DNA of 64,000 nucleotides from Ginsengibacter sp963792025 (GTDB lineage: Bacteria; Bacteroidota; Bacteroidia; Chitinophagales; Chitinophagaceae): contig CAWBUS010000002.1 in NCBI GenBank assembly GCA_963792025.1, forward strand, positions 186,001-250,000, read 5' to 3'. The notes below the pieces were generated by a model. That model saw only the letters and a program-made list of their open reading frames with translations, did no database searches and was not told where the DNA came from. The first letter of the stretch is position 1. Each line of letters begins with the position of its first letter. The translations under genes were made by a program, and so were the position numbers. Below are positions 1 to 10,768 of the stretch, one piece after another.

Positions 1-1217
1 ATCAGTAGCGCATTCCTGTTTTCAGTAAATGACCCAAGCACACCAAAATCGGTTTTGTTGCTGGTACACTCCAGCCAAATGGAATCTTTTGCCTGTGGAA
101 TGCAAAGAATTACATGATTAAAACCGTTTTCAGGAAAATCCGGATCAACGGGTTCACTGTTGTATTCAGCATTAATGATAGCGAGACAACTTTTAATACC
201 AACCGCTTTCAATGCTGCCTTCATAAAATTGCTAAGGCCCTTGCAATCTCCATATTTCTTTTGATCAGTAAAATCAGCGGAGAAAGGTTTTAAGCCACCA
301 ATGCCCAGTTGAATACTTACGTACCTGAAATTTGTTTGAAGATATTCGTAAATGATCCTGGCTTTATCTTCATCCGTTGAAGCACCTTTTACCATGTTCA
401 GGAAGAAATCTTTTCTCTCTTGCGGTAACTCGTCAAGTCCCTTGTACAAATTACCGATCCACGTGCCAAATGTTTTCCATGAGGTAAGATCACCTTCATT
501 GTTGTAATAACTAAATTTATTGGGAGCTAATTGTATAGAAGGGTAGCGGCTTTCAAATTTAGCTGCACCTTCTTCATACTCCAAAGGTTTCATATCAGTA
601 ACTGTCCATTGATACTGTTTATATTTAGCATCTTCCGTTATGATGGGTTTTAATTGTATGTTTTTTTCTTTGTAACGAAGATCAAGTTCTCTAAGCACGC
701 GGGCCGTAAATGTTGATTTTAAAACTGCTTCGCCTGATGACATAATATTAAAAGAAGGGTAGGAGACAGTTCCTTTAAATTTTAACTGGTAATTGTATTC
801 AATGGTAATGGGATAGCCGGGAGCAGGTATCCTTAGATAAGTTACATAGCCGTCTTCAATCAATCCTTCACCATTAGCAACAGTAGTCATATCTTTCTTA
901 CTAAATTTAGTAACCTGTTTACCCGAAACATCAAGCACTCTTATTTCCACATTCTCAAGACTAATATATTTATTGGTGTATTGAACAAAATCTAATTCAT
1001 CTTTACCTTTTTCACTCAAAATAGTTTCTACTTTATGTACCGTATAGGTGAAACGATCGACGGCGGTAATTTCCAGAAGAATGTTTTCTTCATTTTTAAT
1101 TACAGATGCATTCTTAATAACAGAAGTATCGAATACTGAAGGATTGGGAGGAACCTTCCAGGCATAAGATTTTTGTATACATGAAAACAAAACAAAGAGG
1201 TAGAGGGTAATTTTCAT
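1..1217 (-). CDS. DUF3857/transglutaminase-like secreted protein (3' end beyond window)
   Basis: The reading frame opens with ATG at 1217 and stays open to the left edge, so the C-terminus is missing. The start MKITLYLFVLFSC looks like a signal peptide. About residues 40-210 resemble the DUF3857 beta-sandwich of Bacteroidota secreted proteins. A transglutaminase-like core follows, with the motif YGDCKGLSNFM carrying a candidate catalytic Cys and FNHVILCI carrying the His. It lies six bases downstream of the next gene (1224-3140, same strand), so the two are probably co-transcribed. They have the same domain order, which suggests an old tandem duplication. Substrate and function are unknown; a periplasmic or surface protease-like or transamidase role is only inferred from the fold. 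Confidence 0.85.
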   Translation of the reverse strand, partial: MKITLYLFVLFSCIQKSYAWKVPPNPSVFDTSVIKNASVIKNEENILLEITAVDRFTYTVHKVETILSEKGKDELDFVQYTNKYISLENVEIRVLDVSGKQVTKFSKKDMTTVANGEGLIEDGYVTYLRIPAPGYPITIEYNYQLKFKGTVSYPSFNIMSSGEAVLKSTFTARVLRELDLRYKEKNIQLKPIITEDAKYKQYQWTVTDMKPLEYEEGAAKFESRYPSIQLAPNKFSYYNNEGDLTSWKTFGTWIGNLYKGLDELPQERKDFFLNMVKGASTDEDKARIIYEYLQTNFRYVSIQLGIGGLKPFSADFTDQKKYGDCKGLSNFMKAALKAVGIKSCLAIINAEYNSEPVDPDFPENGFNHVILCIPQAKDSIWLECTSNKTDFGVLGSFTENRNALL

Positions 1218-1223
1218 TGGCCG

Positions 1224-3140
1224 TTATTTTTTCTTCAGCACAATCTGTTCGTTCAGCATCTCAAATAATTTTTTATAGAAATTTTTAATAATTTCATATT
1301 GACTGACCGGATACAAATTTTGTTTTGTTTCAAACGTTGAAGTAACCCGCATGTCGTTTTGTTCCTTATCGGCAAATACAAGGCGGGTAAAAACAATGTC
1401 ACCATCAGGGTCTGTTAGCTTAACAGACTTTGGTAACGCATCTATTGCAAAACTTTTATCAATTGCTACGTGAAACGTGAGTTGTATTAATTGCTTGTAA
1501 CCAAAATTAATATTACTAAAACGGTTATCGCTCATAAAAGGATTATCACTAAGACCCGTTAACAAGTTGGTCGTTAAGAAATAATATTGATTGCTATTGT
1601 TGAGCGGCAATGAGAAGCTGCCTTTTGTAGTTAATAAGTTCAAATCACTGTCTGCATTTTCTGTTTTGAAATCGGAAAAATTTAAATCAGAAACATTGCC
1701 TGAAAACAATTTTTCATTTTCAGTAGTGCTCTTAGTGCTGAAATTTTTCAGCCGGTAATCTCTTGCATAGTCGAAACTATTTGCAATAAAAGTCGCCTTC
1801 AATATACCCTCTGCATTAACGGTCGCATCAATGCCGATTCTTTCCGTGTACAATGCCGTAGTATCAATTATATCAATAAGATTACCTTTTTTGTGGTTTA
1901 CAATAAAAGCAGTTGTATTCAAAATTTCATAAGGAGTTAATGTGCACGAATTGTATTTATCTGTTGCGTCAAGATAATACTGTTTGTTATTAATAGTAAC
2001 GCATGCATAAACAGTATTAAACTGATCAATCATGGTTGATTCACGATGAACTTTTCCATTGTAGCGCTCGCTCACCAATACGGGATTTGCGTCTAACCCC
2101 GCACTGCGAAGAAGGTTGATCAATATGAGATTGATATCACCACTCGTGCCGGTCTTTTTTTCCCATGCTTGTTTTATTCCATCAGGAGAAAACCGTGAGT
2201 TTATATTATTCCATGTAATGTTGTCTCTTACATAAGTATAAACTTTTTTCATTCTGTTCAATTCAATACTATCCTGCTTCAAATTCTTTATAAAATCATC
2301 CGTGCCGGGAACATTTTTTTTAAGCTGTCCATAGAAATCTGCATCAGTATACATTTCATTATTTACCTGGTCCCAGGTTTGCATAATCTTCCTGTCCTGG
2401 AACTTTGATAACTGGAACGAAACTTTCTGCAGGTAATCATTTTTTGAATCAATGTATTTTTCATCTCTCAGGCCTGCAATGTTATCCATTTCAAAACTTA
2501 TTTTTCCTTCACTCTTGTTCGGTTTAATATCGATGTTCATTTCAGGGCTTTTTTGTACGGCGTAAGCAAATTCAGTATTAGGCAGAATGGATACCAAATA
2601 ACTGCTTCGCAAAACGGGGATCTCCTGCTGGAAGATCCACTCTTTCAATCCGCCGTACGTTTTTTTAGAACTTTCGTAAGTGTACTCTATTATGCTGCCG
2701 ACCTTTACTTCAGGGAAAGCAAATTTTACTTCGCCCCAATATTTATTTTCCTTTTGCGTATACACCGATTTTTTATCAAGCTTCCAGGAAGTAACCACAT
2801 TACCATTGTTATAAATGGTTCCCTCAACAGACGATATGTTTTCAAAATCATCTTCGAGGTAGTACGGAATTTCGATGTTTCCATATTCTATTCCTTTATC
2901 CTTAAGGATTTTTACTTTAACATGGTGATAGGTTATAAGATTATATTCATCATTATAATCAGATTGAGCTTCATCTACAAATACCACGGCAGTAGCTTCT
3001 TTATCGAAAGGACATTCTTTATAACTGAGATCGTAAGCTGAAACACCTAATTTATCTGCGAATGGTGTTGACTGTGCAGTTGATTTAATAAATGGCAGAA
3101 AAAGGTAAATGCAAATGACTGGTAATGTTTTTTTGATCAC
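1224..3140 (-). CDS. DUF3857/transglutaminase-like secreted protein, catalytic Cys apparently lost
   Basis: The product has 638 residues with an N-terminal signal peptide ending near STAQS. Residues of roughly 60-220 match the DUF3857 pattern and about 290-390 the transglutaminase-like core. Where active relatives carry a Cys-Asp pair (GDC), this protein reads KKTGTSGDINLILIN, so the nucleophile is replaced by Ser/Gly, although the later YLDATD motif with Asp is kept. It is therefore probably non-catalytic (inference from family knowledge). The downstream neighbour on the same strand, six bases away, keeps the Cys, so the pair may work as an active and an inactive partner. The upstream region is shared with a divergent plus-strand gene at 3306. 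Confidence 0.88.
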   Translation of the reverse strand: MIKKTLPVICIYLFLPFIKSTAQSTPFADKLGVSAYDLSYKECPFDKEATAVVFVDEAQSDYNDEYNLITYHHVKVKILKDKGIEYGNIEIPYYLEDDFENISSVEGTIYNNGNVVTSWKLDKKSVYTQKENKYWGEVKFAFPEVKVGSIIEYTYESSKKTYGGLKEWIFQQEIPVLRSSYLVSILPNTEFAYAVQKSPEMNIDIKPNKSEGKISFEMDNIAGLRDEKYIDSKNDYLQKVSFQLSKFQDRKIMQTWDQVNNEMYTDADFYGQLKKNVPGTDDFIKNLKQDSIELNRMKKVYTYVRDNITWNNINSRFSPDGIKQAWEKKTGTSGDINLILINLLRSAGLDANPVLVSERYNGKVHRESTMIDQFNTVYACVTINNKQYYLDATDKYNSCTLTPYEILNTTAFIVNHKKGNLIDIIDTTALYTERIGIDATVNAEGILKATFIANSFDYARDYRLKNFSTKSTTENEKLFSGNVSDLNFSDFKTENADSDLNLLTTKGSFSLPLNNSNQYYFLTTNLLTGLSDNPFMSDNRFSNINFGYKQLIQLTFHVAIDKSFAIDALPKSVKLTDPDGDIVFTRLVFADKEQNDMRVTSTFETKQNLYPVSQYEIIKNFYKKLFEMLNEQIVLKKK

Positions 3141-3305
3141 GTGGCAGAAGTTAGTTTTGAAAATGTTTTTATAAGCGCTTTGGGTATTCAGCCGTCAAAT
3201 CTAATACATTTTTGTAGGGAAAAGAACAGTTTGCATTTCATATTATTTTTTTGTTCCTAACTTCATTCAGGCTTCTCTTAAAAAAGAAATTAAACTGTCT
3301 CTGCC

Positions 3306-4994
3306 ATGCTTCTAAACAAAAAAACGCTGCTGTTATTGTGCATAATTGCTTTTATCCCGGCAATCAATTTGTTTTCACAACCGTTGCCTGATTCAACGGT
3401 AAAAAAAATTGACAGTTTTTTTAGTAAATGGAATAATACCGGTAGTCCCGGCTGTGCGGTAGGCATTGTGAAGAATGATTCACTCATTTTTGCAAAAGGT
3501 TACGGCATGGCTAATTTGGAATATGGAATTCCTATTACACCGGAAACAATCTTTCACATGGCTTCCATCTCAAAACAGTTTACTGCGTACTCAATTATTT
3601 TACTGGCAAAACAAGGAAAACTTACACTTGATGATGATATACACAAGTACCTTACCTGGTTTCCGGACCTTAAAGAAAAGATAACCATCCGTAATCTTTT
3701 AAACCATACCAGTGGTGTAAGAGATCAATGGCAACTGCTGGCCATTGCGGGTACCAGGATTGATGATGTGATCACCCAGGATCAAATTATCAAAATTCTT
3801 AGCAATCAACAGGCGCTCAATTTTAAACCGGGTGACCAGTATATGTATTCCAATAGTGGCTTTACCATGCTCGCTGAAATTGTAAAGAGTGTCAGCGGGC
3901 AATCGTTACGTCGGTTTACAGACTCAGCTATATTCAAGCCTTTAGGTATGAACCATACTCATTTTCATGACGACTACCAGGAAATAGTTCCTGATCGTTC
4001 TTATTCGTATGAGAGAACAGATGGCGACCATTTTCAAAACGATATTTTAAGTTATTCAACCGTTGGCGCCACCAGTCTCTTTACAAATATTAATGACATG
4101 AGTAAATGGGTTATGAACTTTTATCATCGTAGGGTAGGAGATGAAACAGATATTGACCTGTTAACACAAAAGGCAAAACTTAACAGTGGTAAAGAAATCA
4201 CTTATGCTTCCGGAATCGTATCGGATACGTATAAAGGTTGGAAACAATTTTCGCATGGCGGCGCCGATGCCGGCTATCGAACTTATGTAAGCGTTTTTCC
4301 CGATTTGAAAATGGGCTTTATTGTTTTTAGTAATCTCGGCGACATCGGAGTTTGGGACAAGGCCTACCAAATAGCTGATCTCTTTCTGAAGGACACTACG
4401 AAAAGTACTGGTTCTAAAAACCCGGTAAAATTCGATCTCACATTGTCTTACATAAAAGACACAACGGCTGTTAAAGATTTTCCCGGTGATTACATTTCAG
4501 AAGACGGAGTGCGCTTTAGTTTTGTAATGCAACATCAGGCTATGTATTGGAAACCCCGCGGTGATTCCCATCTTTTAATGAAGATCGGTAAAAATTCATT
4601 TTTTAGTTTTAATGATTCTACCGTCAAGTTTGTTTTCGGTAAAGAGGCGGGGCAAACAGTTGTGCATGAATACTGGCCCGATAATTCACGTTTACTCGTA
4701 AAATATATTGCTGATACTTCGCAAACCGATGATATGCTTCAACTATATACGGGAATCTATTATTGTCCTGAACTGGATTGCAAATATGGGATCACTTTAA
4801 AAAATCATCACCTCGTGCTTACCAATGCAAAGTATAACGATGCTCCGTTGACTTTAGCCGGCGGTAATGATTTATTTTGTGACTCGTGGTGGATGGATCA
4901 TCTTAAAGTAATTCGCGACAATAAAAAACTAATAAAAGGGTTTGAAGTAAACAGTGGAAGAGTGATGCATTTACGCTTTAATAAGATAGAGTAG
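3306..4994 (+). CDS. Serine hydrolase, class C beta-lactamase family (PF00144)
   Basis: The 562-residue product begins with a signal peptide (cleavage near LFSQ). The class C / penicillin-binding fold is supported by the SxxK nucleophile motif S87-I-S-K90, the YxN motif Y181-S-N183 and the HGG triad at 317-319. About 190 residues follow the catalytic domain and resemble the lipocalin-like beta domain common in Bacteroidota members. These enzymes are usually periplasmic peptidases or esterases acting on D-amino-acid peptides or related substrates; true beta-lactam hydrolysis cannot be inferred. It stands alone, divergent from the DUF3857 genes. A second, less similar member lies at 31864-33183. 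Confidence 0.92.
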   Translation: MLLNKKTLLLLCIIAFIPAINLFSQPLPDSTVKKIDSFFSKWNNTGSPGCAVGIVKNDSLIFAKGYGMANLEYGIPITPETIFHMASISKQFTAYSIILLAKQGKLTLDDDIHKYLTWFPDLKEKITIRNLLNHTSGVRDQWQLLAIAGTRIDDVITQDQIIKILSNQQALNFKPGDQYMYSNSGFTMLAEIVKSVSGQSLRRFTDSAIFKPLGMNHTHFHDDYQEIVPDRSYSYERTDGDHFQNDILSYSTVGATSLFTNINDMSKWVMNFYHRRVGDETDIDLLTQKAKLNSGKEITYASGIVSDTYKGWKQFSHGGADAGYRTYVSVFPDLKMGFIVFSNLGDIGVWDKAYQIADLFLKDTTKSTGSKNPVKFDLTLSYIKDTTAVKDFPGDYISEDGVRFSFVMQHQAMYWKPRGDSHLLMKIGKNSFFSFNDSTVKFVFGKEAGQTVVHEYWPDNSRLLVKYIADTSQTDDMLQLYTGIYYCPELDCKYGITLKNHHLVLTNAKYNDAPLTLAGGNDLFCDSWWMDHLKVIRDNKKLIKGFEVNSGRVMHLRFNKIE

Positions 4995-5165
4995 AAAGAG
5001 AAAGTTAGAAATGCTAAGAAGCTGGCGGACATATTTTTCGTTTGTGCTTACCGTTAGATATGCCCGTATAATTTGCAATTTACAGTGTTTAACCTCCTTT
5101 TGATAAAGCAGGTTGAGACTAAAAAAAATCAACAATAATTCATAATAATCTGTTTAACGTTCGCA

Positions 5166-5669
5166 ATGCCTGGTCTGATTTATAGAAATGCCACTCAAAA
5201 TGACCTTCCAAAAATTGTTGAGATTTATAATTCAACAATTCCTTTAAGAACGGTTACCGCGGATACAGAAACGGTATCTGTTGAAAGCAGGCAAAAATGG
5301 TTTGATGAACACAGCGCTGACAAAAGGCCGCTCTGGGTAATTGAAAACGCGGACAATCAAATTATTGGCTGGGTAAGTTTTCAATCTTTTTATGGCAGGC
5401 CTGCTTACGATGCTACAGTTGAGGTAAGTATATATTTAGATCCATTGCAAAGAGGCAAAGGATTGGGCAAAGAAATCTTACAGTATTGCATAGACGAAGC
5501 TCCCTTATTTGGTGTAAAAACGTTACTTGGATTCATCTTTGCCCATAATGAACCAAGCTTAAGATTATTCAGGTATTTTGGATTTGAAGATTGGGCAACG
5601 TTACCCAATATCGCAATACTCGATGGGCTGGAGAGAGGATTAAAAATTCTCGGTAAAAGAATTGTATGA
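5166..5669 (+). CDS. GNAT family N-acetyltransferase (phosphinothricin acetyltransferase-like)
   Basis: This 167-residue protein has the single-domain GNAT length. The opening IRNATQNDLPKIVEIYN, the segment PLWVIENADNQIIGWVSF and the acetyl-CoA loop LQRGKGLGKEIL are typical of the Pat/Bar/YncA group, which acetylates amino groups of small molecules such as phosphinothricin or methionine derivatives. The C-terminal FAHNEPSLRLFRYFGFE is the usual GNAT motif B region. It is monocistronic, with about 170 bp on each side. The exact substrate is not predictable. No membrane or signal segments are present, so it is cytoplasmic. Confidence 0.93.
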   Translation: MPGLIYRNATQNDLPKIVEIYNSTIPLRTVTADTETVSVESRQKWFDEHSADKRPLWVIENADNQIIGWVSFQSFYGRPAYDATVEVSIYLDPLQRGKGLGKEILQYCIDEAPLFGVKTLLGFIFAHNEPSLRLFRYFGFEDWATLPNIAILDGLERGLKILGKRIV

Positions 5670-5856
5670 GGCCTTTCACAGCAGTTTACCCCTTCCTCAA
5701 TTTAAAACAGAAACCTCTTTTAAGAAATCCCGCAATTCCAATAAATATCGGCAAAATATAGTTAGATTTATGCTGGCTTTATTTTCCCGGCTGTAGCAAT
5801 ATCTTCTTGAATACCTTTCCCCATTATCTTTAACTATAACCAAAACTACGTGAGCT

Positions 5857-8521
5857 ATGAAGCAAACTTTACTTATTCTTTTATGTTTTATTATTGTCGG
5901 AAATACCTATTCGCAGGGAATTACCCTGTTATACAAAGGCGGCGGTACAGGCGGCTGGAGTGACGAATCTAATTGGATACAAATCAATACTCCGACTGGC
6001 CAAACTCCGATTCAACGGGTGCCGACAGAACTGGATGATGTTGTTATAAATAGCACCCTGTCAGGAATATCTTCAATTGACTTTAGTTTTGATTCGGCTT
6101 TAAATGTAGGCAGCGGCAGCTCCAGTTTGTACCAATGCAGAAGCATGCATGTAAGTAATACCGTGTTATCTTTTGACAACCCGCTAATAGTCGATGGCGC
6201 TAATACAATTAGTATTTATACTTCCATTGGAGGTTTTGTATTAATTGACTCCGGCTCTAATATTCTTCGTGGCAATTTGAACTTTTTTGGCGGTAACACG
6301 GCGGTAACAGACTTGCAAATTATAAATAGCACTTATGGTAGTTTACAGTCGCACTTTAACGGGAGTAGTATTGGATGGTCGCCGACAGGTAAAGCCAGGT
6401 TTATAAACAGCACGCTGGGAGGTACTTCTATGGGATCCAATATCGGAGGTGAAATATATGCCGATAGTTGCACATTCAATACGGCATATTTTACATTGGG
6501 TGATAATTCAACGGACACCATTTTAAACTGTACCATCACTAGTCTCGGCAATGCATACCTGACGTTTCATATCGGAAGAAATGCAAATTTTGTATCCAGC
6601 GCCGTAAATGTGAACGCTTCTCTTGTTTTGGATTTTTATACATCGGGTTCAGTGCTTAATGGTAATGTTAGTGTGGGTGGTCCGGGTGGACCTTCTAATT
6701 TTACACAGGAAGATCCGGCTAATCCGCTGCCTAATATTATTAATGGCAGCGTTTCAATAGGCGAAGAAGCCAACAGCGGGATAAGTGGTGATTTGAAAAT
6801 TTCAGGAGATCTTAACCTTAATACTTCGCCGTTAGTGATTTCCCCGGACACCGCTCATATCTTTATCAATGGCCAGGATATTTTTGAATTTGGTGGCATC
6901 ACTAATTATGCCAATACGGACTCTATTACCAGGTGCGATTGGAATTTTTGCCATTTTAATTTGGAATTTTTTGGTAATACGAACAGCAATATTTTTTGGC
7001 CAATTGGTATGCCCATTGACACACTTGTTATAAATAAAACCGGTTGTGCTAAAGTTACTTTTACCAATTCAATATATGTTTCGGGACAGGCTAAAATAAA
7101 AAGTGGCCAACTGGTGCTAAATCCAAATGATACCATTCCTTACAAACTTGTTTGCAACGGCGATTTAAACATCTACGAGGGTGGAGGCGTTTTCATGCGA
7201 AGAGACGCTGATGGCATTGTCGCTAACATAGCTGTAGGCGGAGGCATCAACGATTACAACCTGACAACCGATTCTGCTTGTGCAGGTCTTAGTAATCCTT
7301 ACAATGGCAATATTACTTTGTACAGAAAGGCTCAAAACGGCGGCAATCATCTGATAAATATTAATAGTGTCTCCAATATTGGCAACCTGAATCTAATCGG
7401 GCAAACCGGTTCTGACTTCATGTTGGGCGGCGAATCTCACCGTTAATAATTTTAATTTTATTAATCCGGCTAAATTATTATTGGGCAATCACAATCTCGT
7501 CGTTAATGGTAATATTTCAAATTATGGAACTAACAACTATGTTGTTACTAACGGTACAGGTTACCTGCAATTAAATAATATCGGGAATATGGCAACAATA
7601 TTTCCTGTGGGCACTTCTGCTTCGTCTTATACTCCCGCTGCCCTTACCAATTTTGGAACAACCGATAACTTTAGCATCAATGTTCAGCCACAGGTTCTAT
7701 CTGATGGCACTTCGGGCAACTCGTATATTGCAGGTGTAGTAAACAAAACATGGGACATCAATAAGTCAACGCCGGGCGCAAGTAACGTAAATGTAACATT
7801 ACAATGGAATGCTGCAGATGAATTAACAGGCTTTACCAGGAATACCTCTTATATTTCTCACTATACTTCAGGAGCCTGGAACAATGGAACTCAAAAGTCT
7901 GCAAGTGGTTCCGATCCTTATTCTCTGACAGCAACAGGTATCACCAGCTTTTCTCCGTTTGCAGTAATGAGTCCGTCAGGCACCGTGCCCATTACGCTGA
8001 TCGATTTTAACGGAAAATGTAATGATAACAAAATAACACTCAATTGGAGCACACTAACGGAATCAAATACACGCTATTTTACGGTTGAAAAAAGTATTGA
8101 CGCAGTTTCCTTCCTGCCACTAACGAATATTACAGCATATGGCAACTCACAGGTTAAACGAAATTATAATTATGTTGATGAAGCAGTTGTAAATTATATC
8201 AATTATTACAGGTTAAAAATAATAAATGCTGATGGCAGCTATATGTACAGCAAAACAATTGCAATTTCTTCCTTATCTAATAATTTAGTTTCTGCTTTTC
8301 CTAACCCGGTAAAAGATGAATTGTTTATTAGACTACAGGATGGATTACCGGAATCAACAATCCGTATTGTTGACACAAAAGGAAGCACCGTGAGGAGATT
8401 ACAACTGAAAGCGGGGGTTACAACTATTTCTGTTGATATCAGGGGGCTTCAGCCAGGAGTTTATTCCATTATTTTTGATTCGGGGAAATCAAAACAAACA
8501 ACGCAATTTATTAAGGAATAA
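5857..8521 (+). CDS. Large secreted T9SS cargo protein, split by one frameshift near 7430
   Basis: Two long frames belong to one protein. The first (5857-7446) starts with a signal peptide (MKQTLLILLCFIIVG) and contains repetitive beta-helix-like sequence rich in N, G, S and T. The second runs in the next frame to 8521 and ends with a type IX secretion C-terminal sorting domain: FPNPVKDELFIRL, then GLQPGVYSIIF. Removing one base around 7428-7432 (GGGCGGCGAATC) restores a continuous 887-residue protein, joining LGG to NLTVNN. The total span leaves a remainder of one base, consistent with a single insertion. The likely fate is export through the outer membrane and surface attachment or release. 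No catalytic domain was recognised. The frameshift may be a consensus error or a real lesion. Confidence 0.85.
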
Positions 8522-8608
8522 TACCCGGGGGTTACCTCATCGCAGCGCACACCACATCCGCAGGCCTGAAGCGCTATTTTGATATTTAAAATGAATAATC
8601 CATAATTT

Positions 8609-9772
8609 ATGAAAAGAATTCATAGTATCGATTTTATGAGAGGGCTGGTTATGATTATCATGGCGCTCGACCATGTGCGTGATATGATGCACATAAATTC
8701 CATAACGCAAAGCCCCACGGATTTAACAAGTACCACACCCATGCTGTTCTTCACCCGGTGGATCACTTATTTATGTGCACCGGTATTCGTTTTCCTGGCC
8801 GGTACATCTGCTTATATATCTTTTAAGAATAAAAATAACCCGTCGCCAAGCAGGAACTTTTTATTTAAAAGGGGACTCTGGTTACTACTGCTCGAATTTA
8901 CCTTCGTAAACTTTGGATTATTTTTCGATCTCGGTTTTCACACTTTCATTTTTGAAGTGATTGCGGCAATTGGCTTTGGTTTTATTATTCTTGCGTTATT
9001 AATCAAATGGTCATTAAAAACAATTGGTATTATCGGGCTCATCATTATATTTTGCAGTGGCCTTATATCGATGATCCCCTTTGGACAAGCTTCCGTTTTA
9101 AAGGCTATCGTAATGCCTTTATTCGCACTAAATGTGTATGCGCTTTCGCCACATACAACTTTCATTATGGCTTATCCGCCCATCCCCTGGCTGGGTATTA
9201 TGCTGGTAGGTTTTGCTTCAGGAAAATTATTTGAACTGGCCGACGGTAAAAGAAAAAAACTCTTTCTGCAAATTGGGTTAGGCTCCCTCGTGTTGTTTGT
9301 TATTATCCGTTTTCTAAACAGGTATGGCGACACAGTGCCATGGTCTTCGCAAAATAACAATTTATATACATTGCTCTCATTTATGAATGTAACTAAATAT
9401 CCGCCGTCGCTTTTGTTTTGTTTGGTTACATTGGGAATAATGTTTTTGATACTTGCTCTCGCGGAAAAGCTTACCGGCCCTGTTAAACGTATTGTATCGG
9501 TTTATGGAAAGGTGCCTTTATTTTATTTCCTCGTTCATTTTTATCTTATTCATCTTACGTTGATTGCATTAATGTTTATCCAGGGGTTTAACTGGCATCA
9601 GCTTGATTTTGCGTCAGGAACTTTTGGAAGGCCAAAGGGTGTCGAAAGCGGCGTATCGCTTTGGGTAATTTATTTAATCTGGATATCGGTTGTGTTGATT
9701 TTATATAAGCCCTGCGTTTGGTTTGGAAAGTATAAAGCAACACATAAACAATGGTGGCTGAGGTATATTTAG
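8609..9772 (+). CDS. DUF1624 / heparan-alpha-glucosaminide N-acetyltransferase-like membrane protein
   Basis: The 387-residue product has about ten hydrophobic helices and starts with RIHSIDFMRGLVMIIMALDH, the signature of the DUF1624/HGSNAT-like/YeiB-related acyltransferase group. The conserved His of that group (ALDHVRD) and the loop FLAGTSAYIS are present. Members sit in the inner membrane and are thought to transfer acetyl groups across it onto sugars. The substrate here is unknown. The gene is monocistronic, 87 bp downstream of the T9SS cargo gene on the same strand, with a long degraded stretch after it. Confidence 0.88.
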   Translation: MKRIHSIDFMRGLVMIIMALDHVRDMMHINSITQSPTDLTSTTPMLFFTRWITYLCAPVFVFLAGTSAYISFKNKNNPSPSRNFLFKRGLWLLLLEFTFVNFGLFFDLGFHTFIFEVIAAIGFGFIILALLIKWSLKTIGIIGLIIIFCSGLISMIPFGQASVLKAIVMPLFALNVYALSPHTTFIMAYPPIPWLGIMLVGFASGKLFELADGKRKKLFLQIGLGSLVLFVIIRFLNRYGDTVPWSSQNNNLYTLLSFMNVTKYPPSLLFCLVTLGIMFLILALAEKLTGPVKRIVSVYGKVPLFYFLVHFYLIHLTLIALMFIQGFNWHQLDFASGTFGRPKGVESGVSLWVIYLIWISVVLILYKPCVWFGKYKATHKQWWLRYI

Positions 9773-9927
9773 GCAAGCAGTTTAATTGCATTTGTTTTAT
9801 ATCTCCAATGTTATGTAAGAGAGATGTTTAGGAGAAAATCAGTGCGGGGAATAAATAAACGGCTTCGCAATAAAGAGCCTTGAGCAACGGCAGAAAAAAG
9901 GAGCAAAGTAAATTTAACATTCGCTGT

Positions 9928-9976
9928 CCGACCTTCGGTCTGACAGCTACCCGGTCGGCACCGAAGGTCAGACCGG
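9928..9976. repeat. Compact overlapping inverted repeats
   Basis: GACCTTCGGT (9930-9939) is exactly complementary to ACCGAAGGTC (9960-9969). GGTCTGAC at 9938 is complementary to GTCAGACC at 9967, and CCGACC is complementary to GGTCGG in the spacer. The block is GC-richer than its surroundings and can fold in more than one way. It lies about 150 bp after the acyltransferase-like gene; no T-run follows, so it is not a classical terminator. Confidence 0.5.
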
Positions 9977-10199
9977 ATTCACCAATATAATTTAGTTTAG
10001 CCTGGTACAGCTAATAACATCAATGATTAAGTGTTGGTTGCTATTGCAATCAGACCCCTAAAAATGAAACAGGTTGCCTACCACTTTATGCGTTTTCAAG
10101 CTTGTCCATATTTGGGCAAAAAGCCAATGACATAATTAGTTTACGAATTCCGGCTATAGTTCGACAAACATTGTTTTCAAAGAAACCTTGAGTTTCAGT

Positions 10200-10600
10200 A
10201 AATGTTTTTGGTACGGGTTTTCAATACAGGAAAAACATTTATTGGTGACGGCCCGGAATTTGGGATAAGTAAAGCTATTGACCAGAAGATATTAATGACA
10301 TTTCTTTTTCATCTTTTTCAGGAAGAAACACAAAGCTAATAGTCAACACTAATAAAAACTACTATACATTAATCGGCCTACAGATTCCTTTAACAGTAAA
10401 TTATTTAATCCGTAACAAGACAATAAGTTTGCGAATAAATATAGGTGCGGAGTTCGACTATTTAAAAGTTCACCTGGAGCAGTTATGTAATCTGTTACCA
10501 TTAGCAATGGACAGGTCACAAACCAGATAAATGACATTCCGATATTTCTGAATTTCAATGCAAAAGCACTTGCAAAGACTAGGTATTGAATTTCAAGCGA
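10200..10600 (+). pseudogene. Degraded outer-membrane beta-barrel fragment
   Basis: There is no long frame, but short pieces in different plus-strand frames read like one beta-barrel protein. They are IGDGPEFGISKAIDQ (about 10237-10285), then YYTLIGLQIPLTVNYLI and SLRINIGAEFDYL (about 10355-10465), then NQINDIPIFLNFNAKALA (about 10515-10570). The pattern of a strand, IPLxVxY, then a second strand ending in Gly and aromatic residues is typical of PorT-like or OmpA-like barrels. Frameshifts and stops separate the pieces, and neither a start nor a C-terminus is clear. Boundaries are approximate. The reading as a decayed gene is inference. Confidence 0.35.
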
Positions 10601-10725
10601 TATGATTCATGAATTTATATTATAAGTATAGGAAATGGTGGAGAGTATATCTTAAACTTTTACAACGAGACGGATAGATAAGTCAAACCCATTTCATGCG
10701 ATATACTTTTAATCGCCAATAAAAA

Positions 10726-10768
10726 ATAAGACTTCATCAAGCACACAGTGCCTCCGATGAAGCCCCAT
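10726..10768. repeat. Dispersed hairpin repeat, copy 1
   Basis: A 12-base arm ATAAGACTTCAT, a 19-base loop ending in TGCCTCCG and an imperfect complementary arm match the element at 24079-24121 in arm length, loop length and loop sequence (15 of 19 loop bases identical). One arm position changes A-T here to G-C in the other copy, which keeps the pairing. Confidence 0.6.

Noticed and set aside
2553..3041. Plus-strand 162-codon frame
   Set aside because: Antisense shadow of the DUF3857 gene at 1224-3140; no protein-like domain.
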